A stretch of DNA of 64,000 nt from Thermothielavioides terrestris NRRL 8126 (Eukaryota > Ascomycota > Sordariomycetes > Sordariales > Chaetomiaceae), in contig NC_016458.1 in NCBI RefSeq assembly GCF_000226115.1, forward strand, positions 7,164,001 through 7,228,000. The letters are read 5' to 3'. Numbering within the stretch: the stretch's first letter is position 1; each line of letters starts with the position of its first letter. Made by a program: the position numbers and the translations under genes. Under the pieces are notes generated by a model. The model worked only from the letters and a program-made list of their open reading frames with translations. It searched no databases and was not told the DNA's origin. This document shows, piece by piece, positions 43,513-54,985 of this stretch.

Positions 43513-46500
43513 CTACCCCTGCCCCTGCCCGCCACCAAAGAAGAAGCCATCGAACAGATCGAGCGGCTGGCCGTCGGTGAAATCGTGATGCAGCCCTTCC
43601 CAGCCGAGCCCGAAGCCCAGGTCCATCTGGGTATCGGCCAGGCCGCTGAAGTCGGCGATGACGGCATCGCCGCCGTCGGCGTCGCCGTTACCGGGCATGC
43701 TGGCGCGCGGTGCTCCCGTTCCCGCGTCATTGCTTCCCCTGCTTCTGGTGTTGTTATTGCTGTTGTTAGCCTTGATAGTGCTGTTGCTGTTGTTGTTATC
43801 GGAGTTGTTGGAGGCGGACAGGCTTTGCAAGAATTCCATGCCCTGCAGGTCGCTTAAGGACATTGCGCCCGAGTTCAACTGCTGCTGCTGCTGCTGCTGT
43901 GGTTGCCGTGGGGCAAGGAACCCGCCTGTTGTAGGTGTGCCGGGCCCCAGTGGGGCCGATGGGCCCATCTCGGCGGTGAGAGAGCTGGGCGACGTAGGCC
44001 ATCGCTGCTGTGGTCGTTGTTGTTGCAGTGTCGTAGTCGTAGGCGAGGGTATCACGGTTTCGTCTATGGCCATGGGGGCGTCGGGTGTGACGGGGCTGAA
44101 GTTGTTGTTGTCGGCGGAGCTGGCATTGCTCCGTGGTGGCACAGGAAGGCTGCGCGTCAAGGACAAGGCGTCAGGTTCTGTCTTGACTGCGGGAGCACCC
44201 GGCAGGCGGTACTGTGCGCCCGTTTGGAATGCCGATGGCAACGAGGCGCTGTTGGAGTAAGCATCCGAGGGCGTATTTGAGATGTCTATCGACGACGGTT
44301 GATGCCTGCGGTAGTGAGCTTGGGGAGGTCTGTTCGACAGGGAGGCGCTGCCGCTCCCAGAACTCCAGTTCAGTCGATTGCTATCGAAGCTGTTCCCGGA
44401 ATTGGCGGCTCCGCTGTGTTGCCCGGGGTGGTGCTGCAGGCCGAAGCCGCCGGATGCGTCGACCATCTTGAGCGTGGCCTTGACTGTCCGGTCGAATGCG
44501 TCTCGGCAGGCCTCGGCGGGCGGGCATTTGTCCATGAAATCCGTGAACACAGACATTGCGGCGAGAACAGTAAAATCCACTTCTTCCATAGACTGCTTTG
44601 TAGTCAGCAATAACGGAAAGACACTCCAGTCACCGGGGGCGGCGGCGCTCGTACCAGGCGGCTGCGGACAATGGGCGAGTGCCAGATCGCGTAGAGATAG
44701 GCTATGCCCGCCACGAACAGATGGTGCGTGGTGAGGTACGTGTGGTTAACCAGGCCCGCCCGATGCAGCTGGCGATACAGCCGGAGGACCTTCTGGCCGG
44801 CCTCGGCAACCTTCAGGTAGACGCGGTCTTCGTCCTCGCGGAGCTCCGCGTTGTACACGACCGGGCTGTTCACCTCCTTCGACGTGTCATACTCACCCTC
44901 GAAGACCGTCGGCACACTCAGGCTCTGTCTGTAGAGCATGATGATGGCCTGCCAATAGTTCAGATCGAGGAAGTCGGTCGAGAAAGCCACGCCCGTGTCC
45001 TGCTTTTTCGGCGCCGAATTCTTCCACTCCCACAGCCTCCGGTCGATATCGATGCGCCATGACCGGAACGAGTCGAATTTCGACAGGAACGGCGAGGGTA
45101 GGTCCGCGTGAATGTACGGGTTCAGTTGGTTTTGCCCGCTCGCCCGGGCGCTCTGGGCTTGCCGGAATTGCAAGACCTGAAGTATCTCGGACTGGAGAAG
45201 CCGGAGCCGGAAGTAGTGGTACGCGACCAGCTTGTATGTCGGCCGCAGCATCTCGGGTGGCGGCTGAATGATGCCGCCGGGCGTGATGAACCGGTCATCC
45301 AGGAGCGAGGGAAACTCGGTCGTGACGGCATGGTCGGAGATGCCGAACGGTCGGCCGACACAGATGCTGACCAGGCGGTCCAAGGAGTAGGTACACCACC
45401 AAAGGCGTCGCCTAAGATCGCGGACATACTCCCTGGCCCCTTTCTCCCTAGCCGCTGCCTCCTTCTGCGGCGCTGGCGCGTCGCTCCCAAGACTAGTCTC
45501 GAACTCTTTTCCGTCTTCGTAATGGAGTCCCAGGTCGACTGCCAACCTCACTGCGACGCCGATAATGTACCACAACCCTGGCGGCACAGGCCGCAGAAGC
45601 GCGAAGTTGGCCAGTAGCAGCACCGCCTGCAGGTCTTTTAGACCGCCGGCACTCCCGAGACACGCTTCGAGGTGGACAATCGCGCTGGCGTGGTACTCCT
45701 CCGGCTGGCAGTGCTTCGACCCTGAGGATGGGTGATCAGCCCCTGCGAGGGGCGGAGGCGCACCCTTAGAATCGCCGACGATGACGCCCGCACCGATGGC
45801 AAACACCATATTGAGCACGTAAAGTTCCCGCGGGCCTCGCACTTGCCCCTCGTCAGCATATGCTCGCTCGAACATGTCCATAAATTCCCCCTTGTGCAGG
45901 ATCGGGATCTGAGGGTTAGCATGCTCAAAGTACAGGCTGGCCAGCCTCAACCCGAGCGCCCTGTCCGGAAAGGTCGCGGGGTGGATGGTCGGCTTGGTAT
46001 GCAAGCCAAAGAAGGAGTCCCGCATCGATGTGGTGGGCCGGTCATTTCCGCCAGGGGGCGGCCTGTAAGGCCGCACGCCGCCCTTCTCCGAGGTCGACTT
46101 CTGGTCCGAGACGGATGACTGCAGCGCGGCAAAGACGACTCGCGCGAAGGATATGCCGGATGCAGACCTGAGATAACGGTTGTCGGCAGTGTTGGAGCCG
46201 CCTTGCGACGCAGCCCCCTGGGGCCTGACGCCGCCATCCCCGATGCTCTCTCGCCCACTGCTGCTCGCTGCCTCTGCCCCTTCCGAGTACCCCAAGGGCG
46301 CGGCGTCGGGGGGCGACCGGACACTGCTCGTTCCGATGCCCGACTTGGAGCAGTACTCGAGGTCCTGGGCGGGCGGGAAGGCGACATTGTTGGCGGCCAG
46401 CAGGGCCTCGAGCAGCTCGACCCGCTTTTCCAGGTAAAAGATGTAGCTGCGCGGGATCTCCCTCTTGGTGATGGGGTCGTATCCGACGCAGGCGACGCCG

Positions 46501-46826
46501 GCCTTCTCGCAGCTCGCGCAGCTCGGCAGTTTCTGGTCGCAGCGGTTCTTGCGCAGCCGGCACCGGTTGCAGGCGCTCACGTTGCGGAAGCTGCTGCTTT
46601 GCCCAGCCTTGCCCGCCGCACCGCTGCCGCGGTCGTCGTGGCTGTGGCCCAGCGGCCCGTCATGCGGTTGCCCGTCCGCCGGGGAAGATGCTCCGGCGGA
46701 CGGCAACGACGTCGGCGAGTCCCTATCGGGGGATGATTGGCGGGCGCGCTTGAACGGCGGGAGGCCCGGGGACGGCGGGGTGCCTTCGGGTGCCGGCATC
46801 GTCTCCAAGCAGCGCTTCTGAGACAT
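43513..46826 (-). CDS. Zn2Cys6 transcription factor with fungal-specific domain
   Basis: Predicted 1083 residues from exons 44655-46826 and 43513-44592. The binuclear zinc cluster reads C-X2-C-X6-C-X6-C-X2-C-X6-C with Cys at 86, 89, 96, 103, 106 and 113, followed by the linker GYDPITKREIPRSYIFYLEK and a short dimer coiled coil (RVELLEALLAANN). The fungal-specific middle homology region spans about 280-600 (TFPDRALGLRLASLYFEHAN, LRRRLWWCTYSLDRLVSICV, GRPFGISDHAVTTEFP). The 62-bp intron at 44593-44654 (GTACGA, CTGAC, GCAG) joins SPIVRSRL to SMEEVDFTVLAAMSVFTDFM. The C-terminal 330 residues are a disordered, Gln/Asn/Ser-rich likely activation domain with a Q7 run (CTG repeat near 43880-43900) and a hydrophobic-acidic end. 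Nuclear; target genes unknown. A functional link to the permease 2.1 kb away is possible but unsupported. Confidence 0.92.
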
Positions 46827-48136
46827 GCACTGCCAGGCCGACGTGCCGTCCGGCGATTTGATGATTGTGGCAATGCGGTGCGATCCGACGCGAGTCGAGT
46901 CGTGTCCGCGGCCCAGTTACCGCTTCAGCCCGGGCAAGTGCCAGAGCATGTGCAAGTGTGCAAGCGCAAGTGCAAGTGCGGAAGTACAAGTGCGGAAGTG
47001 CAGGTGTGCGAGCAAGAGCGGGCGGCACAGTGCGCCTCGGGAGCTCCTCCGCCTGCCGCCTGCCGCTCGCCGGGCCGCTGAGAGGGCGGGCTCTCCAACG
47101 TGCTTCCGTTTCCCCGGCTCCTCTACCTGCACGGATGTACAGAAGCTCGGGGATGCCGTATGCTAGTCAATCTTCGCGTAGCCGGTACCGAATCGGGTCC
47201 ATGTGGATGCTCCGGTACGGCTCACTCAGCACGGGCTTTGACGGCCAAGATCTCGCTCGCTTCTCTGCAGCCGTCTAGGTAACACTGCCACAGTCACGAG
47301 CAAGCAGCGTCTAACTCGCGCAACCGGATCGTGGAAGCGGTGCGGTCTGTGCCTCGGAGCCGCGTTCATTGCTGGCAAGGCAAAGTGGGAAAAGGCCCGC
47401 TGCCCGCGCCGAGAGGCTGATATCCTAATGTACAACAAGCGGATCGTTTTTTTGCGCAGTGGCAGTGGCTGTACCGTAAGGCAAGTCAGGTAGTTGCTCC
47501 CCACCAACGAACAGGGGCTGGCTTGGCGCGGAGAGGTGCTAACGTTATCTGATAACCGACGTCACCAACAAACAGCAAGTAGGTGGGTCCGTCGCACTGC
47601 CTACACAGTACGGAGTACCAGTTACACTGGAGGACATGGCAGCATGAACAGCTGGTGATGTCTGAGAGACCTTCGAATTGTTTCTGATGCAATTTGGAAT
47701 TCACTGTTCAGGAGGAGATTGCTTTTGGAAAGCACCAGGCATCATTGCGAGATCATCATGGCAAGCCTATAAGTAACTACTGGGAAGCGATCATCAACCG
47801 CCCGCTCGATCCTCGGGCGGCGGATTCAAGATAACGCAGAATGGAGAAAGCAAGACAAGAAAACTGCGGCATATGGGAAGGGGTATATTGCAGATAGACG
47901 GAGACCCAGAACGACCCAAACATGAAGCCCAAGAAAACAAACCCTTCAGCTGGACCGATCGACCAAGCCCGAGGATTGCGCCGTGTCTCGACGCGGGGGC
48001 CAAGGCTGCAACCGCAATTCTGCCTCGCTTGGAGGCCTAAAATATTCCTGCCAATGCTCCCCCACTGGTGCATGTGTAGGTATTTAATAACGAAAAAGGG
48101 GGAGTGATACCGGATGCTCCTGTGTATGTAAATAGA
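46827..48136. other. Intergenic upstream of the Zn2Cys6 gene up to the repeat block
   Basis: No gene supported. Contains a degenerate GTGCAAGT/GTGCGGAAGT satellite at about 46934-47010 and CACAGTACGGAGTACCA near 47603. Confidence 0.5.
46934..47010 (+). repeat. Degenerate short tandem repeat (GTGCAA/GTGCGGAAGT units)
   Basis: Six- to ten-base units of the GCAAGTGCAAGTGCGGAAGT kind repeated about nine times with substitutions, about 110 bp upstream of the Zn2Cys6 start codon. Confidence 0.65.
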
Positions 48137-48150
48137 TGATGACCCTATCT

Positions 48151-48193
48151 GGGTTAGGCTCTGGGTTAGGGTTGCTCTATGCAGGGTTAGCCC
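48151..48193 (+). repeat. TTAGGG-like interstitial units
   Basis: GGGTTAGG, GGGTTAGGG and AGGGTTAG occur within 43 bases in the telomere G-strand sense, not in strict tandem. Confidence 0.6.
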
Positions 48194-48215
48194 TGCATGG
48201 CCCATGCGCCCTACA

Positions 48216-48240
48216 CACTGCCAAGAATATCTTGGCAGTG
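48216..48240. repeat. Perfect hairpin, 11-bp arms and 3-base loop
   Basis: CACTGCCAAGA, ATA, TCTTGGCAGTG. Two smaller perfect hairpins lie just upstream at 48181-48196 (GCAGGG TTAG CCCTGC) and 48196-48206 (CATG GCC CATG overlapping the former by one base). Confidence 0.85.
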
Positions 48241-49149
48241 GAGGGAGCCTCCCCACTTTGAATCCATCATCACTCATTCTACTATTGTATCTGTATACTA
48301 CTTTTGCGTGCCACCGCATCAAATGGTAGCTACGACTCTCGCATCGTGCTGACCACTATCTTATTAAACCTACTTGATCGATCGTATTCGATCGAACCAT
48401 TCGAGTATCCGCGATCTTCGCGACGGCTTACCTATAGGAGGCCTCTGTGCGCTACAGAAGTCTACTGCAACTATCAACTCTACTAAGTAGTTGGATCCAA
48501 CAAAGATCTCGATAGCCACTATACCTCCTTTCTTTCGCTAAGCGCTATAGCCCCTATGTTCCTATAGTCAAGTAGGCTATATCTTAGCAGTTCTATACCC
48601 TCCTAATCCGAGGCTCGTCAGGGCTTGTGTCCTACGAGTACCTAGCAACACCCTCGACGCTATAGAGTCCCTTAGCTAGCTATATAGCTAGTATCCAGAG
48701 CCGTCACTGTGCCCTATAGTTAACGACTACCCTTTCTAATCTATATCCGCTTACAATGCATTGTATACTTGGTTGGCTAGTTGGTTACGTTAGCTAATGT
48801 AAATATACCTCTAAAAGTAGCAAAGGGTCTAGAGAAGCCCTCTAGGCTATAGAACCCTCTGAAAGATACGCTAGGTATACTAGGTGAGTTTCCCGACAAT
48901 TTACCTACGATAGCCTAATTATCTATAGCGTCGACTATATCTCTAATAAAGCAAGTTAAAGAACGTAATCTAGGCCGAGAATACTAGGTGGCTAAAGCTT
49001 ATAATACCCAATGTACCTAGGCCAAATATCCGATCCTTTCCACTAATTTGAACTATAGCCTATACGATATACGAGACTCTACGACCCTCGATCGTAACCT
49101 ATAGGATATAGATACGTCCTTCGTCACTAGGCATGATTCGTAGCTAGGC

Positions 49150-49435
49150 GACGATAATATAGAAGAAGACCTTTATAGTGCCAAAGAATCGCTCTCGAAG
49201 CTAGCCAATTTTAGCTATAACAAGTAGACGATTATATATATCGATCGACGCCTTGACCGCCTAGAATACGATCAAATCAATCTGGTGGATACACTAACAG
49301 CGTAGGTGGCCAAAGTAATTTAGTCGAATATAAAGGATCTAAACTAGAATATACGCCGGATAGAAGCCTATATTACATATCTAGAAGGACAATTTGCGGC
49401 TTGCTCTGCGAGAACCCGCTTGATGTAGGGAAGTG
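49150..49435 (+). pseudogene. Plus-strand coiled-coil coding remnant (gag-like, unassigned)
   Basis: In one plus frame, apart from TAG codons, a polar heptad-like stretch is read: IIYIDRRLDRLEYDQINLVD, then NIRRIEAYITYLEGQFAACS. The interruptions are all TAG, as RIP of CAG or TGG would give. It may belong to the element whose border lies at 48.1-48.3 kb. No named family. Confidence 0.4.
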
Positions 49436-49929
49436 CTATAGATGTGTAGAATAACAAGATGTAGATTAATGATGGTGGTAGATCAAGGATCTAGGCAGTA
49501 GTGCGCTAAGAAATATATGTCTACAGGGCAGAACACATATGCGCACACCGCCTACCCGAATGGGCCTAGCGTTGCAAAGTCTACAACGTGGGGCGTAGGG
49601 CACCCTTATCTAATCTACGTATATAGATATATAGGTCATATAACCCCCCTATTCCTCCTGCCCTATATCAAGTCTAGGCCTATAGGAAAAAACGGCAATG
49701 CCCTCATTGCCTTACCTATCTAGATCCTTTGTATCGTCAAATACCCTTTAAACAAGTGCTACGACGTAGGGCTAGAAGCGCAGTGCTGGATTAGTCTAGA
49801 TAGCGATTAACTGACTTCTTCTATATCTTGTCGTTATTAGCGGGAACAGGGTTCTTACAAGGCTAGCCACGTTTACGGGCCGGTTAAGGTGCCTAATTAG
49901 GTGTAGGAGGCTCCTCTTAAGAGACTAGG

Positions 49930-52900
49930 CGATTTAGATAATCGCCTTTACGAGCCTAGTATTCGTTGATTAGGCGCTATATATAGCGTAGCTCGTATAT
50001 AGTTTTCTAAATGCTCTCTTCTCAGCTATAGCTAGTCTATTTGATTAGGTATTTAAGGCCTTTATATATAACTTTGTAGTTAAGGATTATATCAACTTTG
50101 TATTTATTGCCCAATTTGTTGTTATTAGAGGAGTAGTCCAATTAAGAGTCGACGATTAGGCTAGGAGGTAGCGCATTATAGCCGAAAGGATCGTCTTCCT
50201 AAGGAGCTAGACGAAGGTGAACAACAGAAATAACTAGGTAAATACTTATATTAGCTAGGAGATTTAATTTGTAAGTTAGATAGTCGATATAGCGCTTAAT
50301 TGGAAAAGGCCTAGTGTACTGTTATAAGTACTTCTAGGACAGGTTGCCTAGAAGATAGTAACTATAGTATAGATATAAATAAACCTTGTTGTCTATATTG
50401 AACTCAATGTTATAGTATTTACTATTGTAATAGCGCTTAGTATACGCTACTACGAAGTCTATACTTAATTGAGCATCCTAACGTAGAGTATCTTATAGGG
50501 CTAGAATAGTAGCCGGCTTAGTAGTAGCCTAGTTAGTAAAAGCTTCTAACGGTCTAAGAAGCTTAAAGCCGAAAAGCTACTTATAAAGCAAGGATTTAAT
50601 AGCTTTAGTATAAACGTTGTTAAGGTACTATTATAGAGGTACAATGACATCTAGCTAATTGCCCTCTAAGCGTTTAAATATATAGAAGTGTATTGCGATT
50701 TCTATAGTCTAGTTCTTACGCTCTGAAAGGCCGTCCGCCTATAGGTAGTAGGATGTCGTTATTAGCAACTTGGTGCCTAAAGCCTTCTAAACGCCTTGCT
50801 AAAGGTTGGAAATAAACTTACAATTGTAGTTGGAGATAATCGTAGTAGGTATACCCTAGTCGCTAAGAAGTAGTTAGCAAATTAGAATATACCCCTATTC
50901 CTAGGCTAAATAGCTAAAATTGCCTAGAATAAAAAGGATACGCTTCAATAACTTATAAGATACTATAAGCAAGCTATTGAAGTGGTTGTAGTTTAGGAGC
51001 TGCTAAGGCGAACTAGTAGCCTAGACCTTTGGTAGGCCTAGAACAAAATCGATAGCGATAATGTATATTGGCAAGGTATTAAATAGTCGAATCGGTTGAT
51101 AGTTACCTAGTTTAAGGCAATAGTCTATTACATTGACCTAGTACTTCGGGCATAGTTTAATATACTTCTTAACGTTATAGGTTTTATAGGCTATTGATAT
51201 ACTTTGTAAATCGTATAATATCCGCTTAGTACTAAAGTAGTGCTTCTTATCGTAGATAGCTTTCAAAATAGTCTAAATTATATTGTAAAGTATATAAAGT
51301 AAGCGTAATCTATCTAGCTAAATGTTGTAGAGAAGGCTATCTATAAAGATCAACGAGAGGCTAGGCTAAGAAAAAACTTTGCTACTGCCCTTAGTAGCCA
51401 ATTCGGCGGTAAGATCCTTAATAATAGTGGTATACTTAGCGTTATAAGAGTATATAGCTATAAAGCGAGCTTAAAGGTCGTTATCTAGCTTCGTTTCTAT
51501 AAAGGCGAACTAAATATTGTCGAAGACTACGTTGTTATTATCTAAGCTATTCTCGCGGTTCAGATTATCCTATAGGGCCTTTAAACGGCTAAGCGCGTTA
51601 GGCACTAGGTTTAGGTGGCCTAGAAGGTAATAGATCTCCAAATTGTACTACGAAAGGTAAATAGAGGCGTTGATAAGCCTACGATTAGCTCGCTTAGTAG
51701 ACAATATATCTAAAATAGTCTAGTTGACAATGCCTTTCGTAGAGGCGTAATCTATAAGGACAACGACAGGCTTATACAACGAATAGATTATAGTATATAG
51801 CTTCTTGACTACCTAAACAAGGTAGGCGACTTCCTATTCGGAAGGTCTATACTAAAGTTCCTCTTTAGTAAGGCATTGGCTTAGGAATATAATAGGCTAA
51901 ACTTAAGTCGATAGGATAATAGTCCTAGGCTTCTATTCGTAGCTATTAGCGAGGTAGAACGCTATAACGCTAAAGCTACGCTCTAGGCATCCGTCGATCT
52001 ATAGGAAAAGGGTCTTATTAGGATCAAAGTAGACTAAAATAGTAGGGTCTAGCTTATAGATAGCGTTCTAGATAGCTTTAAAAAAGGCCTTCTTAGCTAG
52101 CGTTGGTTCAAAGGAAGTCTTAGCGCAATAGGCGGTACGCTTACTAGGGTTGCTATTTTATACTTAGCTAATAGCTTAGCCTTTAGCGAGCAGTATAGTC
52201 TTATAGTTCTAGAGAGGCTCGATAAGCTATATATAGTATAGGATCAGATAGCGTAGAAATCCTAATACGCCGATATACTGTTCTAGAGCCTTTAGGTTGT
52301 TTAAGAAAGCGAGATTCCTAAAGGCGGCAATACAGTACTCAGTATTAGCCAATCCAAATCTATCGACGTAGAAACTAAGTAGCTCTATACTAGGATATAT
52401 AATATAGGATTTAGCTAGTATAATAGAGATGTTCTTCTTCTCGAATAGGCTAAAGATAGTTTCTAGGTACTTAGCGTACTTATCTACAGTGTTACTAAAG
52501 ATAATAATATCGTCGATAAATATATAGGCGAAAGAGGTGTAAAGGCGAAGCAACTAATCTATAAAGCGCTAGATATATATAGGGGTATTGTAGTAGCCTA
52601 TTAGATATACTTTTAGCTGCTCTAATCTGTAAGGGCTAATTAGAGTAAAGCGGTTGTAATATAGAGGATATATATTAAATTGGTAGAAGAAGGATATAGC
52701 ATTGATTGTAGTAATAAACTTCTTGCCTTGTAGGTATACGATAATATCTGATTAGAGCGGCAAAGGGTAGTTATTAGGTACTATAACCTTGTTGAGAGTA
52801 TATAAATCGATGACTATACGGCCCTTAATCTTGTTACGAGAGGTACGCTAAACGACGAAAACTAGGTATATAAAAGGAGTGGCCTTTATAGCTTATTCAA

Positions 52901-53170
52901 AGCGCTTTTGTCGATACAATTCGTTGAAAATAGTGTCGAGAACCTTATAATTGCAAGCGCTTAGAGAGTATTGGTAGGCGTAGATCTTCTAATGCTACTA
53001 GCCTTCTACGAAAGGCACTTATATTATATCCTCTTCGTCTTAAACGACTTAGCCCTTATCCTTCTATAGGCGAGGATAACGCTTGACGATATCAACAAAT
53101 TGCTATACTAGCTTACAATCTTAGGTATATATATATACGCCCTCTAAAGTGAGTATCTCTAGTAAGTCGA
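49930..53170 (-). mobile_element. Ty3/gypsy chromovirus pol remnant 1 (RT, integrase, chromodomain)
   Basis: Read on the minus strand through TAG/TAA stops. Reverse transcriptase at about 53170-52210: GRIVIDLYTLNKVIVPNNYP, QFNIYPLYYNRFTLI, and the catalytic box in FAYIFIDDIIIFSN (52545-52490), followed by LLSFYVDRFGL and the RNase H connection LKALEQYIGVLGFLRYL. Integrase at about 51200-50250: zinc-finger CPKY (Cys lost) and IYIIAIDFVLGLP. The C-terminal region reads FPIKRYIDYLTYKL and VISVVHLRLAP. A chromodomain follows at about 50100-49940 (YKVDIILNYKVIYKGLKYLI). The RT part is colinear without frameshift; 108 codons (52227-52553) are still open. RT-before-integrase order and chromodomain place it in the chromoviruses. 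LTRs were not identified. Confidence 0.85.
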
Positions 53171-54480
53171 CGAGTATTTTAAGGCCTAGAGTCGAGTGTT
53201 TCTCTAGCACTACCAGCTTACGATCATCAGACGGCAGTTCGGGTCTAGAGTTGCACCTATTAGTACAACCGTCAACCTTAGGTATTAGAGGTATATTACG
53301 CCTATTAGTAGAATCTAGGCTTATAGGCTTAGGGCGTAGATTATACCTATTAGTATAGCCTTTGATACTAGGATCCTCGATCGATTAATGCAATATAGGC
53401 TAGGCAAGCTAGCTTAGTAAGTACACCAATTGGTATAATGGAGGTCCTAATTTAGATAAAGTAGCTAGCTAATATATTGTATCGCTATAAAGCGTCGATA
53501 GCTCTAGCGAATCTCGAGAAGATACTATCGATTAGAATAAAACGTCGCTTATAAGTTGCACTAAATCTCCTAGGATAGTGTAGACTAGGCTATATATATT
53601 GAACGTAGTTAATACACTAGGGCTAGCGTACTAAACGGCGGTTTAAACTGAATTAGAGCTTGTAGCGGTAGACGACATAGTGGTTAAGGCGGTCGCTATA
53701 GTCAATGCTATAAAGGCTATCTTCTAGGAATAGGCGATATAACCGCTATTATTAGTATCCTCGATATAGCCGATAGGGTAGCGCTTTAGAATAGTAAGAA
53801 CTCCTTTAGTTAGGTTCTTAAAAGCTACTACTTTAAGGGTCTTAGCGTTGACAACGGCATTTAATGTAGTAGAATAGTAAGCGTTGAATATTATAGACTA
53901 GTCTATTAGGAGAGGCTTATATTCTATAGCGACGTATACTTCCTATTTAAGCTATAAGGTAATAGCGTATATAGTCTTGACCTTATATATATAGGGGAAC
54001 GTCTAGGTATATATAGTGAAATGGTGCAAAACCTCTATACTAACCTACCCTACTACACCTAGGACTAGGCGCACGAGATAGCTCCCAAAGGAATATAGTG
54101 TCCCTCTGGACAGATAAAGATAGTACGTATCGAGTAGTGAGAAGGATATCTTCTAAAAGGAAGATATATAGCTCAGATACGTCTAGTAGGATATAGTAGG
54201 AAGACAAAAGACAATAAGAATACGGTCAGAGCTCAATAGCTCGAATGCCTATCGTCTAGACAGAGGTAGAACAATAAGAGGAGAGGCTTAGTAGCCTTCC
54301 TAGAAGAAGGAGAACTACTAATGTAGTGTTAACGAACGTATATTAACAACTACTTAATACCTTGCTTGATAACGAAGAAGATGGGCTTAGTCCACTTAAA
54401 TATATATAATTAGAGGGCTAGACCCCCTAGCAACGAATACAACGCGCTAAAACAAATAGAAAAAAAAAACTGGGTCCCTA
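53171..54480. other. RIP-degraded DNA between pol and gag-like parts of element 1
   Basis: Expected position of protease for a minus-strand gypsy element, but I could not read an active-site motif. The portion from about 54030 (GTGCAAAACCTCTATAC) to 54460 keeps more CpA and a different texture and may be a separate insertion or an LTR. Confidence 0.35.
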
Positions 54481-54489
54481 TATCTAGGT

Positions 54490-54985
54490 AGTCTATTACC
54501 CTAATTTACATTTTCCTTTCGAGCTTACTATATACTCCTATAGGTAAGCTTATACCTTAAAAGCTCCTTAGTATACGCCTCTTATCGTCGCTATTCCTTA
54601 AGTTGCTCTTTGTATATAGCTCTCTCAGCTTACGAAGGTCTAGCTAGCTATAGTAGCTAATTACATTGTCTTTCGTACTCCTTTACTTCCTTAATGTACA
54701 CGTCCTATCCTTGCCACTATACTAGATACTTATACTTATAGGCGAAGGCGTAGTTGTATAGGTCGTATAGAGGTAGGCGAAGTAGACGTCTAAGCTTTGT
54801 AGGCTCTTTACAAAGGCGCTTACTATAGTACTATACTAAAGGTGACGTCTAGCTAGATGATATAGGTGATCTATATATTTAAAGATACTTCTACACTAGT
54901 ATATAAAGTATCTTAAGGTAGTCTAGCCTCCTTATAAATATATAGATAAGCGTCTCCTTTTCCTAGAGGTAGGGATCGAGTACTA
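54490..54985 (-). pseudogene. Gag-like remnant upstream of gypsy pol 1
   Basis: The minus strand reads a charged helical frame with TAG breaks (YIKEVKEYERQC, ERAIYKEQLKE, YKLTYRSI). It lies 5' of the RT in the sense of element 1, where gag would be expected. Assignment rests on position and composition only. Confidence 0.35.

Larger units (their letters stand above)
48137..48340 (+). mobile_element. Possible solo or 5' LTR border with primer-binding-like site
   Basis: A stretch beginning TGATGACCC and ending CGCATCA at 48321, followed after two bases by TGGTAGCTACGACTCTC (48324-48340), which has the TGG start of a reverse-transcription primer-binding site. It holds TTAGGG-like units and hairpins and retains CpA/TpG, unlike the DNA to its right. 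No matching second LTR was found by eye, so this is tentative. Confidence 0.35.

Noticed and set aside
39533..46826. Biosynthetic or phosphate-regulation gene cluster formed by the permease and the Zn2Cys6 factor
   Set aside because: Only two genes 2.1 kb apart, convergent, with no enzyme between; proximity alone is not evidence.
52227..52553. 108-codon open frame as a functional reverse transcriptase
   Set aside because: It is the longest survivor of a RIP-damaged gypsy pol gene, stopped on both sides; treated as part of the dead element.
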